Positions 45,485 to 54,407 of a stretch of 64,000 nucleotides of DNA are shown here, piece after piece. A program made the position numbers and the translations under genes. The notes under the pieces were generated by a model that saw nothing but the letters and a program-made list of their open reading frames with translations, did no database searches and was not told the DNA's origin. The stretch is from JBGAJN01 sp044224905. GTDB lineage: Bacteria > Verrucomicrobiota > Verrucomicrobiia > Limisphaerales > JBGAJN01. Location of the stretch: NCBI GenBank assembly GCA_044224905.1, contig JBGAJN010000004.1, positions 682,001 to 746,000 on the forward strand, written 5' to 3'. Position 1 is the first letter of the stretch, and each line of letters begins with the position of its first letter.

Positions 45485-46912
45485 TCAGGAGATGATGTCT
45501 TTCACCACGGTTCCGTGGACGTCGGTGAGACGGAAGGGGCGGCCGTTGTGGGTGAAGGTGAGCTTCTCGTGATCCAATCCCAGTTGGTGAAGAATCGTTG
45601 CGTGCAGGTCGTGCATGTGGACTTTGTTTTCGACCGCGAAGTGCCCCATGTCATCGGTCGCGCCGTAAACCATGCCCGGCTTGAAGCCGCCGCCAGCGAG
45701 CCACACGCTGAAGCCGGTGGGGTTGTGATCGCGACCCGTGCCGTTCTTTTCCGCGTACGGTGTGCGACCGAATTCGCCGCCCCACCAGACGATCGTGTCT
45801 TCGAGCAACCCGCGCTGTTTGAGATCCGCGAGCAGGCCGGCGACCGGTTTGTCCACCGCCTGCGCGTGGTCCTTGTGCTTGGGCATGTTCGAATGCTGAT
45901 CCCACGCAGGGTTGTTCGAGTTGTCGGAATAGCTGACCTGAATGTAGCGCACGCCGCACTCGGCAAGGCGACGAGCCATGAGGCATTGGCGACCGAAGTT
46001 GTCCGTCTTCGCTTCGTTGATGCCGTAGAGCGCGAGCGTGGATTCAGATTCCTTCGAAAGATCGAGCACGTCGGGCGCGTTGTTCTGCATGCGCCAGGCG
46101 AGTTCGTAGGAATTGATTACCGCTTCGAGTTCGGATTCGCCCGGAGCGCGGGACAATTGCTCGGCGTTGATCTCGCGCAACAATTCAAACTGCCGCCGCT
46201 GCTCTTCGAACGAGCGCGAGGAGTTGATGATGTTGCGAATGTTCGCTTCTTTCGCCGGCGTTCCGGCGCGACCGATCGCGGTGCCTTGATACACGGCGGG
46301 AAGGAAGGCGTTGCCGTAATTGCGCGGGCCGCCATTCGCCATCGCGGGGCTGAGGCTGACAAATGCGGGAAGGTTTTCGTTCTCCGAGCCGAGGCCGTAG
46401 CTGACCCACGAGCCCATCGACGGCCAGATGAGGTTGGTCGTGCCGGTGTGCATGAACAACGTGGCGGGACCGTGCGCGACGCCCTCGGTGTGCATCGAGC
46501 GGATGACGCAGTAATCATCCGTGTGCGCCGCCATGTGCGGGAACAAATCGGAAACCCACGCGCCGTTCTGGCCGCGTTGCTTGAAGTCCCAAAGCGGTTT
46601 CATCACGCGCATCGTCGCGCCCATGCCGGTGCGCGCGATGTTTCGTTGATCGAGGAAGTCGAGCATCTTGCCGTCCTCTTTCACGAGGCGCGGCTTGTAA
46701 TCAAAGCTGTCCACGTGGCTGACGCCGCCGGCCATGAACAGGAAGATCACGCGTTTGGCGCGCGCGGGAAACTGCGGCGGACGCGGCGCGAGTGGATTGA
46801 CCGGGTTGGCCTTCGCGGTTTGCTGCGCGGCGATGCCCGCGAGTGCCAGGGAACCGAAGCCGCAAGCGAGACGCTGCAGGGCTTCACGGCGATTGGTGAG
46901 TGAGGACATCAT
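45485..46912 (-). CDS. DUF1501 protein (Tat-exported), first copy
   Basis: 475 residues from tandem ATGs at 46912/46909. A Tat-like leader is present (NRREALQRLACGFGSLALAGIA). Core motifs are RVIFLFMAGGVSHVDSFDYKP, MHTEGVAHGPATLFMHTGTT, WGGEFGRTPYAEKNGTGRDHN and MHDLHATILHQLGLDHEKL. It follows the first PSD1 gene after about 55 bases. The family is sulfatase/phosphatase-like in fold, but its chemistry is not settled. The pair PSD1 + DUF1501 is repeated downstream, with a ThuA gene between the pairs. Confidence 0.9.
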   Translation of the reverse strand: MMSSLTNRREALQRLACGFGSLALAGIAAQQTAKANPVNPLAPRPPQFPARAKRVIFLFMAGGVSHVDSFDYKPRLVKEDGKMLDFLDQRNIARTGMGATMRVMKPLWDFKQRGQNGAWVSDLFPHMAAHTDDYCVIRSMHTEGVAHGPATLFMHTGTTNLIWPSMGSWVSYGLGSENENLPAFVSLSPAMANGGPRNYGNAFLPAVYQGTAIGRAGTPAKEANIRNIINSSRSFEEQRRQFELLREINAEQLSRAPGESELEAVINSYELAWRMQNNAPDVLDLSKESESTLALYGINEAKTDNFGRQCLMARRLAECGVRYIQVSYSDNSNNPAWDQHSNMPKHKDHAQAVDKPVAGLLADLKQRGLLEDTIVWWGGEFGRTPYAEKNGTGRDHNPTGFSVWLAGGGFKPGMVYGATDDMGHFAVENKVHMHDLHATILHQLGLDHEKLTFTHNGRPFRLTDVHGTVVKDIIS

Positions 46913-46966
46913 GGGCAACACGGGTTATTTGACGCAGGTGGTGGACATTTTCACGAATTTATTTCG

Positions 46967-49966
46967 TCAGTTCAGATAACGGAAATCCACGCAGGCGAAG
47001 AGCGTTTGGAAAATGTAGGTCCACATTTCGAGGCGCTTGGCGTCATCGCCGGAATCGCCGCCGATTGTGCCGAGGAATCGCATCACGGTTTCACGCTCGG
47101 ACTTGGTCGGCAGTCGGCCGATGGCAGTGCGATACGCGAGGTCGAGCCGCGCGGCTTCGTCGAGCCTGGGATTCGCGAGCGAATGTTCCGCGGCGAACTT
47201 CGCCTGCTCCATGACGAACGGGCTGTTCAACAAATACAACGCCTGCGGAGCGACGGTGCTGACGTTCCGTTGGCCGAGGGATTGGTTGATGTTTCCAAAA
47301 TCGAACACTTCAAACAACTCGAGCCGCTTCGCTCGGAAGGCCGGCGTGTAAACGCTGCGACGCGAGTCGGCGTAAATGTAGCCATACTCCGTGTTCTGCG
47401 CGCTGGAGTTGTTCGCGTCAATGATGACGCCACCGGCGCCCAGAATGTTAAGACCGCCCATGCGCAGGTCGAGCTTGCCGCTCACGGCGAGCATCGTGTC
47501 GCGAATCTGCTCGGCGTCGAGACGCTGACGAGGGAAATGCGAGAGCAGACGATTGTCGGGATCGGTGGGTTGCGGAGCGCCAGTGGAAATCTGCCACGCG
47601 TGGCTGAGCATAATCTCGCGCACAAGTTTCTTCACCGACCAACCCTGCTCAACGAAACGCACGGCGAGATGATCGAGCAACTCAGGGTGCGACGGCGCCT
47701 CGCCGGTGACGCCGAAGTTGTCGGTCGTGCGCACGAGTCCGCTGCCGAAGAGCCAGTGCCAGATGCGATTCGCCGTGACGCGCGCGGTCAACGGATTCTC
47801 CGGCGACACGAGCCAATCAGCTAACTCGCGGCGGCCACTTTCCTTCGCGGGAATTGCCTGCGCTTTGCTGTGCGTGGCCACTTGCAAGAAACCGCGCGGA
47901 ACGAGCGGGCCTTTGTTGTGCACAATGCCGCGCACGCGAACCTCCGTGTCACGAATTTCATCCTCGTCACCTTCACGCACCGCCATGGCGACGGGGCGTT
48001 GCGGCCCGCTGGCGTTGAGTTTCTTCAATTCCTTTTCCAACTCGCGTGCGGCGGTGTCGGTCTTGCGCAACTGTTTGTTTTCCTTCATCGCCACTGCCGC
48101 AGGATCTTTCGCCAAGTCTTCGACGGGGATGAACTGAACCGCGTCCGCAACAACGTGTCCTTTGGTGCCGTCGTTCGAAATGAGCACGTAGCCCGCACCA
48201 TCTTTCTCGAAGCGAAATTGTCCCAGCGAAACGAACCGTCCCATGATCGGCGGCGGCTCCTGTTGATCCACGTAAATGATCTGCTCGCCATCGGCGTGGA
48301 AGATGGTCACGGGCGTGTTGGTCGCACGGTTTTCCAACGGCGTGTAGGCGAGGCGCACTTCGTACCGACCCGACTTCGGAATCGGTGGAACGAACGTGAG
48401 CGTCTTCTCGCCTTTGCCGCCGTTCCTGTCCTCAAGGTAGCCCGCGCCGATGTAGCTCCGCGCGAACTTCGATTGGCGCCATTCACCGACGACTTTCGCA
48501 TCCGCGTCGTCCACCACGATTCCGCCGACGGACGCAATCTCGACCGGTTTGCCGATGGTCTTGTCGGTGGCTTTCGCGACGTCACCAAGCAGCCGGCGGT
48601 TCTCTTTTTTCGCCGCGTCCAATTGCGCCTTGAGCAACTCCACCTTCACCTCGTGCGCGCGCAGCTCGGATTCTTTCGGGCCGTCCATCGGAAGCGGTGC
48701 GTCGATCCAGCGCGCGACGTTGTCGGTGTAATTGAACAGCGTGCGGGTGCTCGCGAAGATCCCGGCGAGCGCGTAGTAATCCTTTTGTGGAATCGGATCG
48801 AACTTGTGATCGTGGCAACGCGCGCAGCCGATGGTCATTCCGAGCAGGGATTTTCCCATGGTTTCGAGCTGCTCGTCGATGACGTCGAAGCGCAGTTGGC
48901 GCTTGTCCTGTTCCTCGTAGTTGGTCGGGCCGAGCGAGAGAAACGCCGTGGCGGTGAGCTGGCGACGGCGGTCCGCATTGTCCGTCGCGGGCAGGAGATC
49001 GCCGGCGATCTGTTCCCGCACGAAGCGGTCGAAGGGCACGTCGGCGTTGAAACTCTCGATCACGTAATCGCGGAAGCGCCACGCGTCTTTGAAGAGCAAC
49101 GTGCGCCCGCCGCCGCTCGATTCCGCGAAGCGCGCGACGTCCAGCCAGTGCCGCCCCCAGCGCTCGCCGAAATGCGGCGACGCGAGAAGCGAATCCACCA
49201 CCCGATCGAAGGCATCCAGTCGCGAGTCGTTCAGGAAGGAATCAATCTGCTCCGGTGTCGGCGGCAAACCGATCAGGGCGAAATAGGCACGGCGAACGAG
49301 GGTCTCTTTGCTCGCGTCGGGCGCGGGCTTGAAACCTTTCTCCTCCTGCTTCGCCAGAATGAAGCGGTCGATGTCCGTCTTCGGCCATTGCGCGTCCTTC
49401 ACCGAAGGCGGCGCGACTTTTTTCACCGGTTGGAATGACCAGAACTTCCGTCCCGCTTCGATGTCCATGCCGGATTTTTTCTTGGCGATCGTCGCGCCGG
49501 TGCGCGGATCGGGAGCGCCCATTTTGATCCATGCTTCGAGATCGGCGACCTGAGCATCGGAGAGTTTGACCTTGGGCGGCATCTGCAACTTCGTGTCGAG
49601 ATACCGCACGGCTTTGATGAGAAGACTTTCTTCGGGCTTGCCCGGAACGATCACCGCGCCCAGTTCGCCGCCGGCCATCCAGCCGTCGCGCGAGTCGAGG
49701 CGAAGTTCCCCTTTGATCTTGTGCTCGGGGCTATGGCAATCGAGGCAATGTTCCGCCAGCAACGGGCGGATTTTCTTTTCGAAGAACTCAGTCCCGTCGG
49801 CGTCCGCCGCACGAATCGTCGGCCGAGAAAACGCCAAGGCAGCGACGACACCAAGCGGCAGGAGCGCGCGAAAAGCACGCTGAAATGGGGTTGGCACACG
49901 ATACTGGCTCACGCAATTCAGGTTGATATTCACCCTTATAGGTCGGGTGGCTGGGTTTTTGGACAT
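46967..49966 (-). CDS. PSD1 cytochrome c / DUF1549 / DUF1553 protein with inserted beta domain, first copy
   Basis: 999 residues from the ATG at 49966, with a late hydrophobic signal (LLPLGVVAALAFSRPTIRA). The PSD1 haem site is AEHCLDCHSPEHKIKGE; DUF1549 has WGRHWLDVARFAESSG and CARCHDHKFDPI; DUF1553 has NPLTARVTANRIWHWLFG. Between DUF1549 and DUF1553 (~480-630) lies an extra beta domain like golvesin C-terminal/xanthan-lyase-associated modules (PPIPKSGRYEVRLAYTPLEN, DAVQFIPVED), probably for carbohydrate contact. It heads the minus-strand cluster and is divergent from the ECF sigma gene, with about 50 bases between starts. Confidence 0.9.
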   Translation of the reverse strand: MSKNPATRPIRVNINLNCVSQYRVPTPFQRAFRALLPLGVVAALAFSRPTIRAADADGTEFFEKKIRPLLAEHCLDCHSPEHKIKGELRLDSRDGWMAGGELGAVIVPGKPEESLLIKAVRYLDTKLQMPPKVKLSDAQVADLEAWIKMGAPDPRTGATIAKKKSGMDIEAGRKFWSFQPVKKVAPPSVKDAQWPKTDIDRFILAKQEEKGFKPAPDASKETLVRRAYFALIGLPPTPEQIDSFLNDSRLDAFDRVVDSLLASPHFGERWGRHWLDVARFAESSGGGRTLLFKDAWRFRDYVIESFNADVPFDRFVREQIAGDLLPATDNADRRRQLTATAFLSLGPTNYEEQDKRQLRFDVIDEQLETMGKSLLGMTIGCARCHDHKFDPIPQKDYYALAGIFASTRTLFNYTDNVARWIDAPLPMDGPKESELRAHEVKVELLKAQLDAAKKENRRLLGDVAKATDKTIGKPVEIASVGGIVVDDADAKVVGEWRQSKFARSYIGAGYLEDRNGGKGEKTLTFVPPIPKSGRYEVRLAYTPLENRATNTPVTIFHADGEQIIYVDQQEPPPIMGRFVSLGQFRFEKDGAGYVLISNDGTKGHVVADAVQFIPVEDLAKDPAAVAMKENKQLRKTDTAARELEKELKKLNASGPQRPVAMAVREGDEDEIRDTEVRVRGIVHNKGPLVPRGFLQVATHSKAQAIPAKESGRRELADWLVSPENPLTARVTANRIWHWLFGSGLVRTTDNFGVTGEAPSHPELLDHLAVRFVEQGWSVKKLVREIMLSHAWQISTGAPQPTDPDNRLLSHFPRQRLDAEQIRDTMLAVSGKLDLRMGGLNILGAGGVIIDANNSSAQNTEYGYIYADSRRSVYTPAFRAKRLELFEVFDFGNINQSLGQRNVSTVAPQALYLLNSPFVMEQAKFAAEHSLANPRLDEAARLDLAYRTAIGRLPTKSERETVMRFLGTIGGDSGDDAKRLEMWTYIFQTLFACVDFRYLN

Positions 49967-50018
49967 CTTTTTTCGTGTCCAAATTCGTTTGTAAACGGAC
50001 TATTTGAAGCAAGACCGC

Positions 50019-50555
50019 ATGATGCAGCCCGATCGCGCCGAAGAATTCGTCTACCAACTCGCTCGTCACGAGCGAATGGTGGCTGCTTACGTGATGACGT
50101 TGGTGCCGCACGTCCAGGACGCCGACGACATTCTGCAGGAGTCCAAAATTGTCATGTGGCGGCACTTCGCGAAGTTCCAAACCGGCACGAACTTTGGCGC
50201 GTGGGCACGCAAGATCGCCTTTCACCAGATCCTCGCGCATCGCAAGCGCTGCAAACGCGACCGCTTGGAATTCTCCGACGAATTCATCAACGCCATCGCC
50301 AACGAGGCGGATTCGTCCGCCGAACATCTCGATCGGCGCGAACGTTTGCTCAACGACTGCATCGCCAAGCTGGGCGACGACCATCGCGAGGTGGTTCATC
50401 TCCGCTATCAAGATGGACTCGACCTCGAAGCGATGGCCGCGCGTCTCGGGCGAACCGTCACGGCGCTTTACCGACAACTCAGCCGCATCCGCCAGACGCT
50501 TCACGAGTGCGTCACCAAATCCCTGAACCGACCAGACCATGAACTCCCAGCCTGA
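50019..50555 (+). CDS. ECF-type RNA polymerase sigma factor (PVC type)
   Basis: 178 residues from the ATG at 50019; the TTG at 50004 is possible. Region 2 reads AYVMTLVPHVQDADDILQESKIVMWRHFAKF, with the DADDILQE motif of the sigma family found in Rhodopirellula and Verrucomicrobium. Region 4 reads REVVHLRYQDGLDLEAMAARLGRTVTALYRQLSRIRQ, a helix-turn-helix. It overlaps the FecR-like gene by 17 bases, so the two are co-translated. It is divergent from the PSD1/DUF1501 cluster and probably drives that cluster, its own operon, or both; no promoter consensus was identified. Confidence 0.92.
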   Translation: MMQPDRAEEFVYQLARHERMVAAYVMTLVPHVQDADDILQESKIVMWRHFAKFQTGTNFGAWARKIAFHQILAHRKRCKRDRLEFSDEFINAIANEADSSAEHLDRRERLLNDCIAKLGDDHREVVHLRYQDGLDLEAMAARLGRTVTALYRQLSRIRQTLHECVTKSLNRPDHELPA

Positions 50556-52032
50556 TCCCCAAGCGGAGTTGCTCGCGCTGTGCGATCAACTGCTCGACGG
50601 CGAACTTTCTGTCGCCGACCGCAAGCGCCTCGAAACGCTCGTGCTCTGCGACACATCGTTGCGCCGGACTTACACGGAGTATATGCACCTCCACGCCGCG
50701 CTGCGTTCGCGCCGCGCGCAAGTGAAGGATGTTTTGTTGTCGGAAGTTCTCGCGATGAGCCCGGAGGAAGACGGAGCTTCCTCGAGCAAGATCGTTTCGG
50801 TCGGATTCCGTTCGTGGCAACGAAACCTCCTCTACGCGGCCGCAGCGTTGGCCTTGCTCGCGGGCGGCGTCTGGTTCGGGCAAGCACGCACCACGAAATC
50901 AATCGCCGCGAAGACTGTCCGCATCGCTACGCTCGCCGGCACGAAAGGCGCGCGTTGGGAAAGCGGCCGATTGCCGACTGACGAAGGCGCCGCGCTCGCA
51001 CCCGGACGACTGCGACTCGCCGAAGGCTTGGCGACGATCGTGTTCGGTTCCGGCGCAAAGCTCACGCTCGAAGGTCCGGCGGAATTGGAACTCATCCACT
51101 CGAATCGTTGCTTCCTCCACAGCGGCGCTTTGGTCGCGCATGTTCCGCCGGCAGCGATTGGATTTGTCGTGGAGACCAAGAACGCGCGATTGATTGATCA
51201 CGGCACGGATTTCGGCGTAACGGCCGATGCGGCGGGACAGGCTCAGGTGCAAGTGTTCAAGGGCGAGGTGGAATTGCAGCATCATCGCAGCGGGGAAAAC
51301 CTCCGGCTCACCACGCGTAAGTCCGCCGGCATCAATGCCGACGCGTTCGCGCAACGCAACGGCGAGGAGACCGAATCGGCGCGCTCGTTCCGTCGAACCG
51401 AACCGCCCAATGCGAACACGCACATCATCAGCAGCGCGAGCGGCCGCGGACAAGCCGCCTACATTGTCTCGCCGGGCACCGATCGGCACTTCTCCGACAC
51501 GTTGCTTCTGCTCAAGAACAGCAACACCCGCGGCTTCCGGCGGAAGGCCTACTTGCGGTTCGATCTCGCGACGCTCGCGGACCTGCGCGCGCAAGAGGCA
51601 AGTCTCACGCTGGTGTTCGAACCGACGGGCTTCGGTTTCGCGTCGTTCCTTGGCGATGCGCAATTTGGCGTCTACGGCGTGACCGATGACACGCTCGATA
51701 ATTGGTCCGCCGACAAACTCGACTGGACGAACGCTCCAGCCGCATCGGAAGACGCCGGTTCCGTGGATCTGAGCAAGGTGAGAAAGCTGGGCACGTTCAA
51801 ACTGGCGGAAGGAACATTGAGCGGCGCCGTTTCGGTCAGTGGCAAATCGCTTGTAGAGTTCCTCAACACGGATCGCAATCGCCTCGTCACGCTGATTGTC
51901 GTGCGCGAGACGTCCGAGACGGGTCGCGGCGCCAGCGTCGTGCACGGTTTCGCGGGAAACAATCATCCGACCCTCGCACCGCCGACGCTGCGGATCACCG
52001 TGGCGGAAAAACGCGTGGCAGCGGCGCGCTGA
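50539..52032 (+). CDS. FecR-type membrane anti-sigma regulator with a C-terminal DNRLRE-like domain
   Basis: 497 residues. Residues 1-85 are a cytoplasmic helical region expected to hold the sigma factor (LCDQLLDGELSVADRKRLE). A single membrane segment follows at about 92-112 (LLYAAAALALLAGGVWFG). Next is a FecR domain (GAKLTLEGPAELELIHSNRC, DHGTDFGVTADAAGQAQVQVF), then ~310-490 an extra beta domain like DNRLRE surface modules (RGFRRKAYLRFDLATLADLR, NHPTLAPPTLRI). FecR proteins relay an outer signal to an ECF sigma factor. The added beta domain may be the part that senses a polymer directly. It is overlapped by the sigma gene. Confidence 0.87.
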   Translation: MNSQPDPQAELLALCDQLLDGELSVADRKRLETLVLCDTSLRRTYTEYMHLHAALRSRRAQVKDVLLSEVLAMSPEEDGASSSKIVSVGFRSWQRNLLYAAAALALLAGGVWFGQARTTKSIAAKTVRIATLAGTKGARWESGRLPTDEGAALAPGRLRLAEGLATIVFGSGAKLTLEGPAELELIHSNRCFLHSGALVAHVPPAAIGFVVETKNARLIDHGTDFGVTADAAGQAQVQVFKGEVELQHHRSGENLRLTTRKSAGINADAFAQRNGEETESARSFRRTEPPNANTHIISSASGRGQAAYIVSPGTDRHFSDTLLLLKNSNTRGFRRKAYLRFDLATLADLRAQEASLTLVFEPTGFGFASFLGDAQFGVYGVTDDTLDNWSADKLDWTNAPAASEDAGSVDLSKVRKLGTFKLAEGTLSGAVSVSGKSLVEFLNTDRNRLVTLIVVRETSETGRGASVVHGFAGNNHPTLAPPTLRITVAEKRVAAAR

Positions 52033-52110
52033 TGTGGGCCAGAAAACGCCGCCGCGTCGAACAGGTGAACCCACTCGACGCGGCGACTTGGAAAAAGTTG
52101 AAGCCGTGAG

Positions 52111-52845
52111 TTATTTCGCGCCCGGATATTTTTTCGCGATCACGGTGATGAAGTCGGAGAGATCGAGCGTGAGACTGCGAATGTCGCCGATTTGCACGTC
52201 TTCATCCTTCATGAAACCACCGCTCAAACGTGCGTTCGCAGTCACACCGCTGCGGCGACCTTCATAGGTGAACACCTTGCGATCGCCATCGGTCATCACG
52301 CCGGCAACGCGCAGATTGGGCTGACCCGCGCCGTAGAGCCCGGCGAAGTAGCGCGCCGCGCCGCCACCCTTGGAGAATTCCGTGATGGTGTTCTGAAGCT
52401 TGAGCACCTTGGCGCCTGGCTTGATGTCGGATTCGCGCGTGACGATGTTCGCGAACACGCGGCGTTCGCCGAGCGTGCGCTTGAGTTCGATCACGTAGTT
52501 CTCTTTCGCGATCGCGTGGATCGGCGCTTCGTCGTCCTTGAACTTTGCGGTCGATTCCGTCGGGGCGATGTAAAGCGTGTCGTAGCCGTTGAAATCAAAG
52601 CCAGCAACGATCCAGCATTTGTTCAAGTGCGGCTCCTTGAAGTTATAGCCGCCATCGGCCGCGCTCGACGGTCCGATCTCGACGGTGCGTCCGTCGGTGA
52701 GCTTTGCTTGGGTCGCGAACGGACCCGCCGCCCCGGAACCAGTCGTGGTCGGGTTGTCGGTAGTTTCGCAACCGGTGAAGGAAAGCGTTGCCGCAAGCGC
52801 GACGGTACTCAGGCTGATACGGCAGACTGAAGGGATAGATTTCAT
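52111..52845 (-). CDS. DUF4410-type lipoprotein
   Basis: 244 residues from the ATG at 52845, with AAGGAAC six bases upstream. A lipobox is clear (ATLSFTGCETTDN), so it is membrane-anchored outside the cytoplasm. The body shows FDFNGYDTLYIAPTESTAKF, AKENYVIELKRTLGERRVFAN and GGAARYFAGLYGAGQPNLRVAG, which match DUF4410 proteins (YajG-like outer lipoproteins of unknown role). It faces the FecR gene convergently. Nothing in the sequence shows a specific activity. Confidence 0.8.
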   Translation of the reverse strand: MKSIPSVCRISLSTVALAATLSFTGCETTDNPTTTGSGAAGPFATQAKLTDGRTVEIGPSSAADGGYNFKEPHLNKCWIVAGFDFNGYDTLYIAPTESTAKFKDDEAPIHAIAKENYVIELKRTLGERRVFANIVTRESDIKPGAKVLKLQNTITEFSKGGGAARYFAGLYGAGQPNLRVAGVMTDGDRKVFTYEGRRSGVTANARLSGGFMKDEDVQIGDIRSLTLDLSDFITVIAKKYPGAK

Positions 52846-53039
52846 AAAGTTCCTTTGTTTCTGATCGAAGTTTGTTTCGCGAGCCACGTGTACCGCTGGC
52901 GAATCCGCTTGGCTAGAGAATTCTCCACGGCGACGCGCAGACAACCTCAACGACATGAAACTCCTATTGCACCGCATTTTGAAAGCTGCTCAAGTATGCG
53001 CTCCGCGCGAGGCGCGGGCAGAGATTTGAAATTGAATTT

Positions 53040-54365
53040 ATGGACATAAAGCTCCCCAGCTTGGGCGAAGGCTCCGAATCCGGAGTCGTCGTCAGCATCC
53101 TCGTCAAAGAGGGCGATTCGGTCGAAAAAGGCCAGACGATCCTGGAATTGGAGAACGAAAAAGCCGTCGCTCCCGTGCCCGCCACCGCTTCTGGTCGCGT
53201 TGCGAAAATTTACGTCAAGGCCGGGGACAAGATTTCCGTCGGCACACGCATCATGACGCTCGGAGACGGTGCCGGCGCGCCCGCCGCGGCCACCGCAGCG
53301 CCAGCTGCCGAAGCGAAGCCGGCTAAAGCCCCCGCCCGCCGTGCCCCCACCCCGGCACAAGTCGAGGAAGTGGAAGCGGACGTCGATGAGAGCTACGAAG
53401 AGGACGACGCGGAATTGGTTCCGCTCCCCGCGGGCGTCGCGCCAGCCGCCTCGCCGTCCGTTCGCAAAATCGCGCTCGAGCTCGGTTTGGATCTGCGCCG
53501 CATTCGCGGTAGCGAAGATGGCGGCCGCATCGTGATGGCCGACTTGCGCGCCTACATTGCCAAATTGCAGTCGCTGGCCGCGCGCGCGAAGAAAGCGCCA
53601 GTCGCCGCGGCTCCTGTCGTGGCGCCGAAAGCCGTCGCTGAATCGATCGACTTCTCCCAATGGGGCGCGGTCACGAAGCAGCCGATGACGCAGCTCCGTA
53701 AAGTCATCAGCCGCCGGATGGTGGAAAATTGGAACGCGATCCCGCACGTCACCCAGTTCGAGGAAGTGGACATCACCGCGTTGATGGAACTGCGCAAGAA
53801 ACACGCCGACGCCTACAAAGCCAAAGGCGCGAATCTCACCGTCACGTGCTTTGCGCTCAAGGCGCTGGTCGCGACATTGAAGAAACATCCGATCTTCAAT
53901 TCGAGCATCGACGAAGCAACGCAGGAAATTGTCCTCAAGCAGTATTACCACGTCGGCATCGCCGTCGATACCGAGGCGGGCCTGATGGTTCCCGTCATCC
54001 GTGACGTGGACAAGAAGAGCCTGTTTGATCTCGCGAAGGAACTCGCCGCGCTTGCTGAACGCACACGTGATCGCAAAGTTACCGCGGATGAAATGAAGGG
54101 CGGCACGTTTACCATTTCCAATCAAGGCGCTATCGGCGGCGCGCACTTCACTCCGATCGTGAACAAGCCCGAAGTTGCGATTCTCGGCCTCGGCAAGGGT
54201 GCGCTGAAGCCGGCGGTCGTAAACGGCAAAATCGAGCCGCGCCTGCTGCTGCCGCTGACCATTTCCTATGATCACCGCGTGATTGATGGCGGCGTGGCCG
54301 CGCGTTTCACCGTGGACTTGGTGGCCGCTTTGACCAGCTTCAGCGAGGCGGACACCAAGCTGTGA
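53040..54365 (+). CDS. Dihydrolipoyllysine acyltransferase, E2 component of a 2-oxoacid dehydrogenase
   Basis: 441 residues. The lipoyl domain (1-80) carries Lys41 in LELENEKAVAPV, the site of lipoylation. An Ala/Pro-rich linker follows, then an E1/E3-binding domain (~135-170, SVRKIALELGLDLRRIRGS) and the catalytic acyltransferase domain (~205-441) ending with the active-site DHRVIDGG. It moves an acyl group from E1 to coenzyme A. Its partner E3 is 42 bases downstream, but no E1 gene lies in the window. A pyruvate complex (aceF/pdhC) is likeliest, but a branched-chain or other complex cannot be excluded. Confidence 0.93.
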   Translation: MDIKLPSLGEGSESGVVVSILVKEGDSVEKGQTILELENEKAVAPVPATASGRVAKIYVKAGDKISVGTRIMTLGDGAGAPAAATAAPAAEAKPAKAPARRAPTPAQVEEVEADVDESYEEDDAELVPLPAGVAPAASPSVRKIALELGLDLRRIRGSEDGGRIVMADLRAYIAKLQSLAARAKKAPVAAAPVVAPKAVAESIDFSQWGAVTKQPMTQLRKVISRRMVENWNAIPHVTQFEEVDITALMELRKKHADAYKAKGANLTVTCFALKALVATLKKHPIFNSSIDEATQEIVLKQYYHVGIAVDTEAGLMVPVIRDVDKKSLFDLAKELAALAERTRDRKVTADEMKGGTFTISNQGAIGGAHFTPIVNKPEVAILGLGKGALKPAVVNGKIEPRLLLPLTISYDHRVIDGGVAARFTVDLVAALTSFSEADTKL

Positions 54366-54407
54366 GCCGCATTCGTAAATCGTAACTCGTAAATCTCAAA
54401 ACTTTTC

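Noticed and set aside
45344..46903. 519-codon plus-strand frame opposite DUF1501
   Set aside because: Antisense shadow; the minus strand encodes a recognisable Tat-exported protein.
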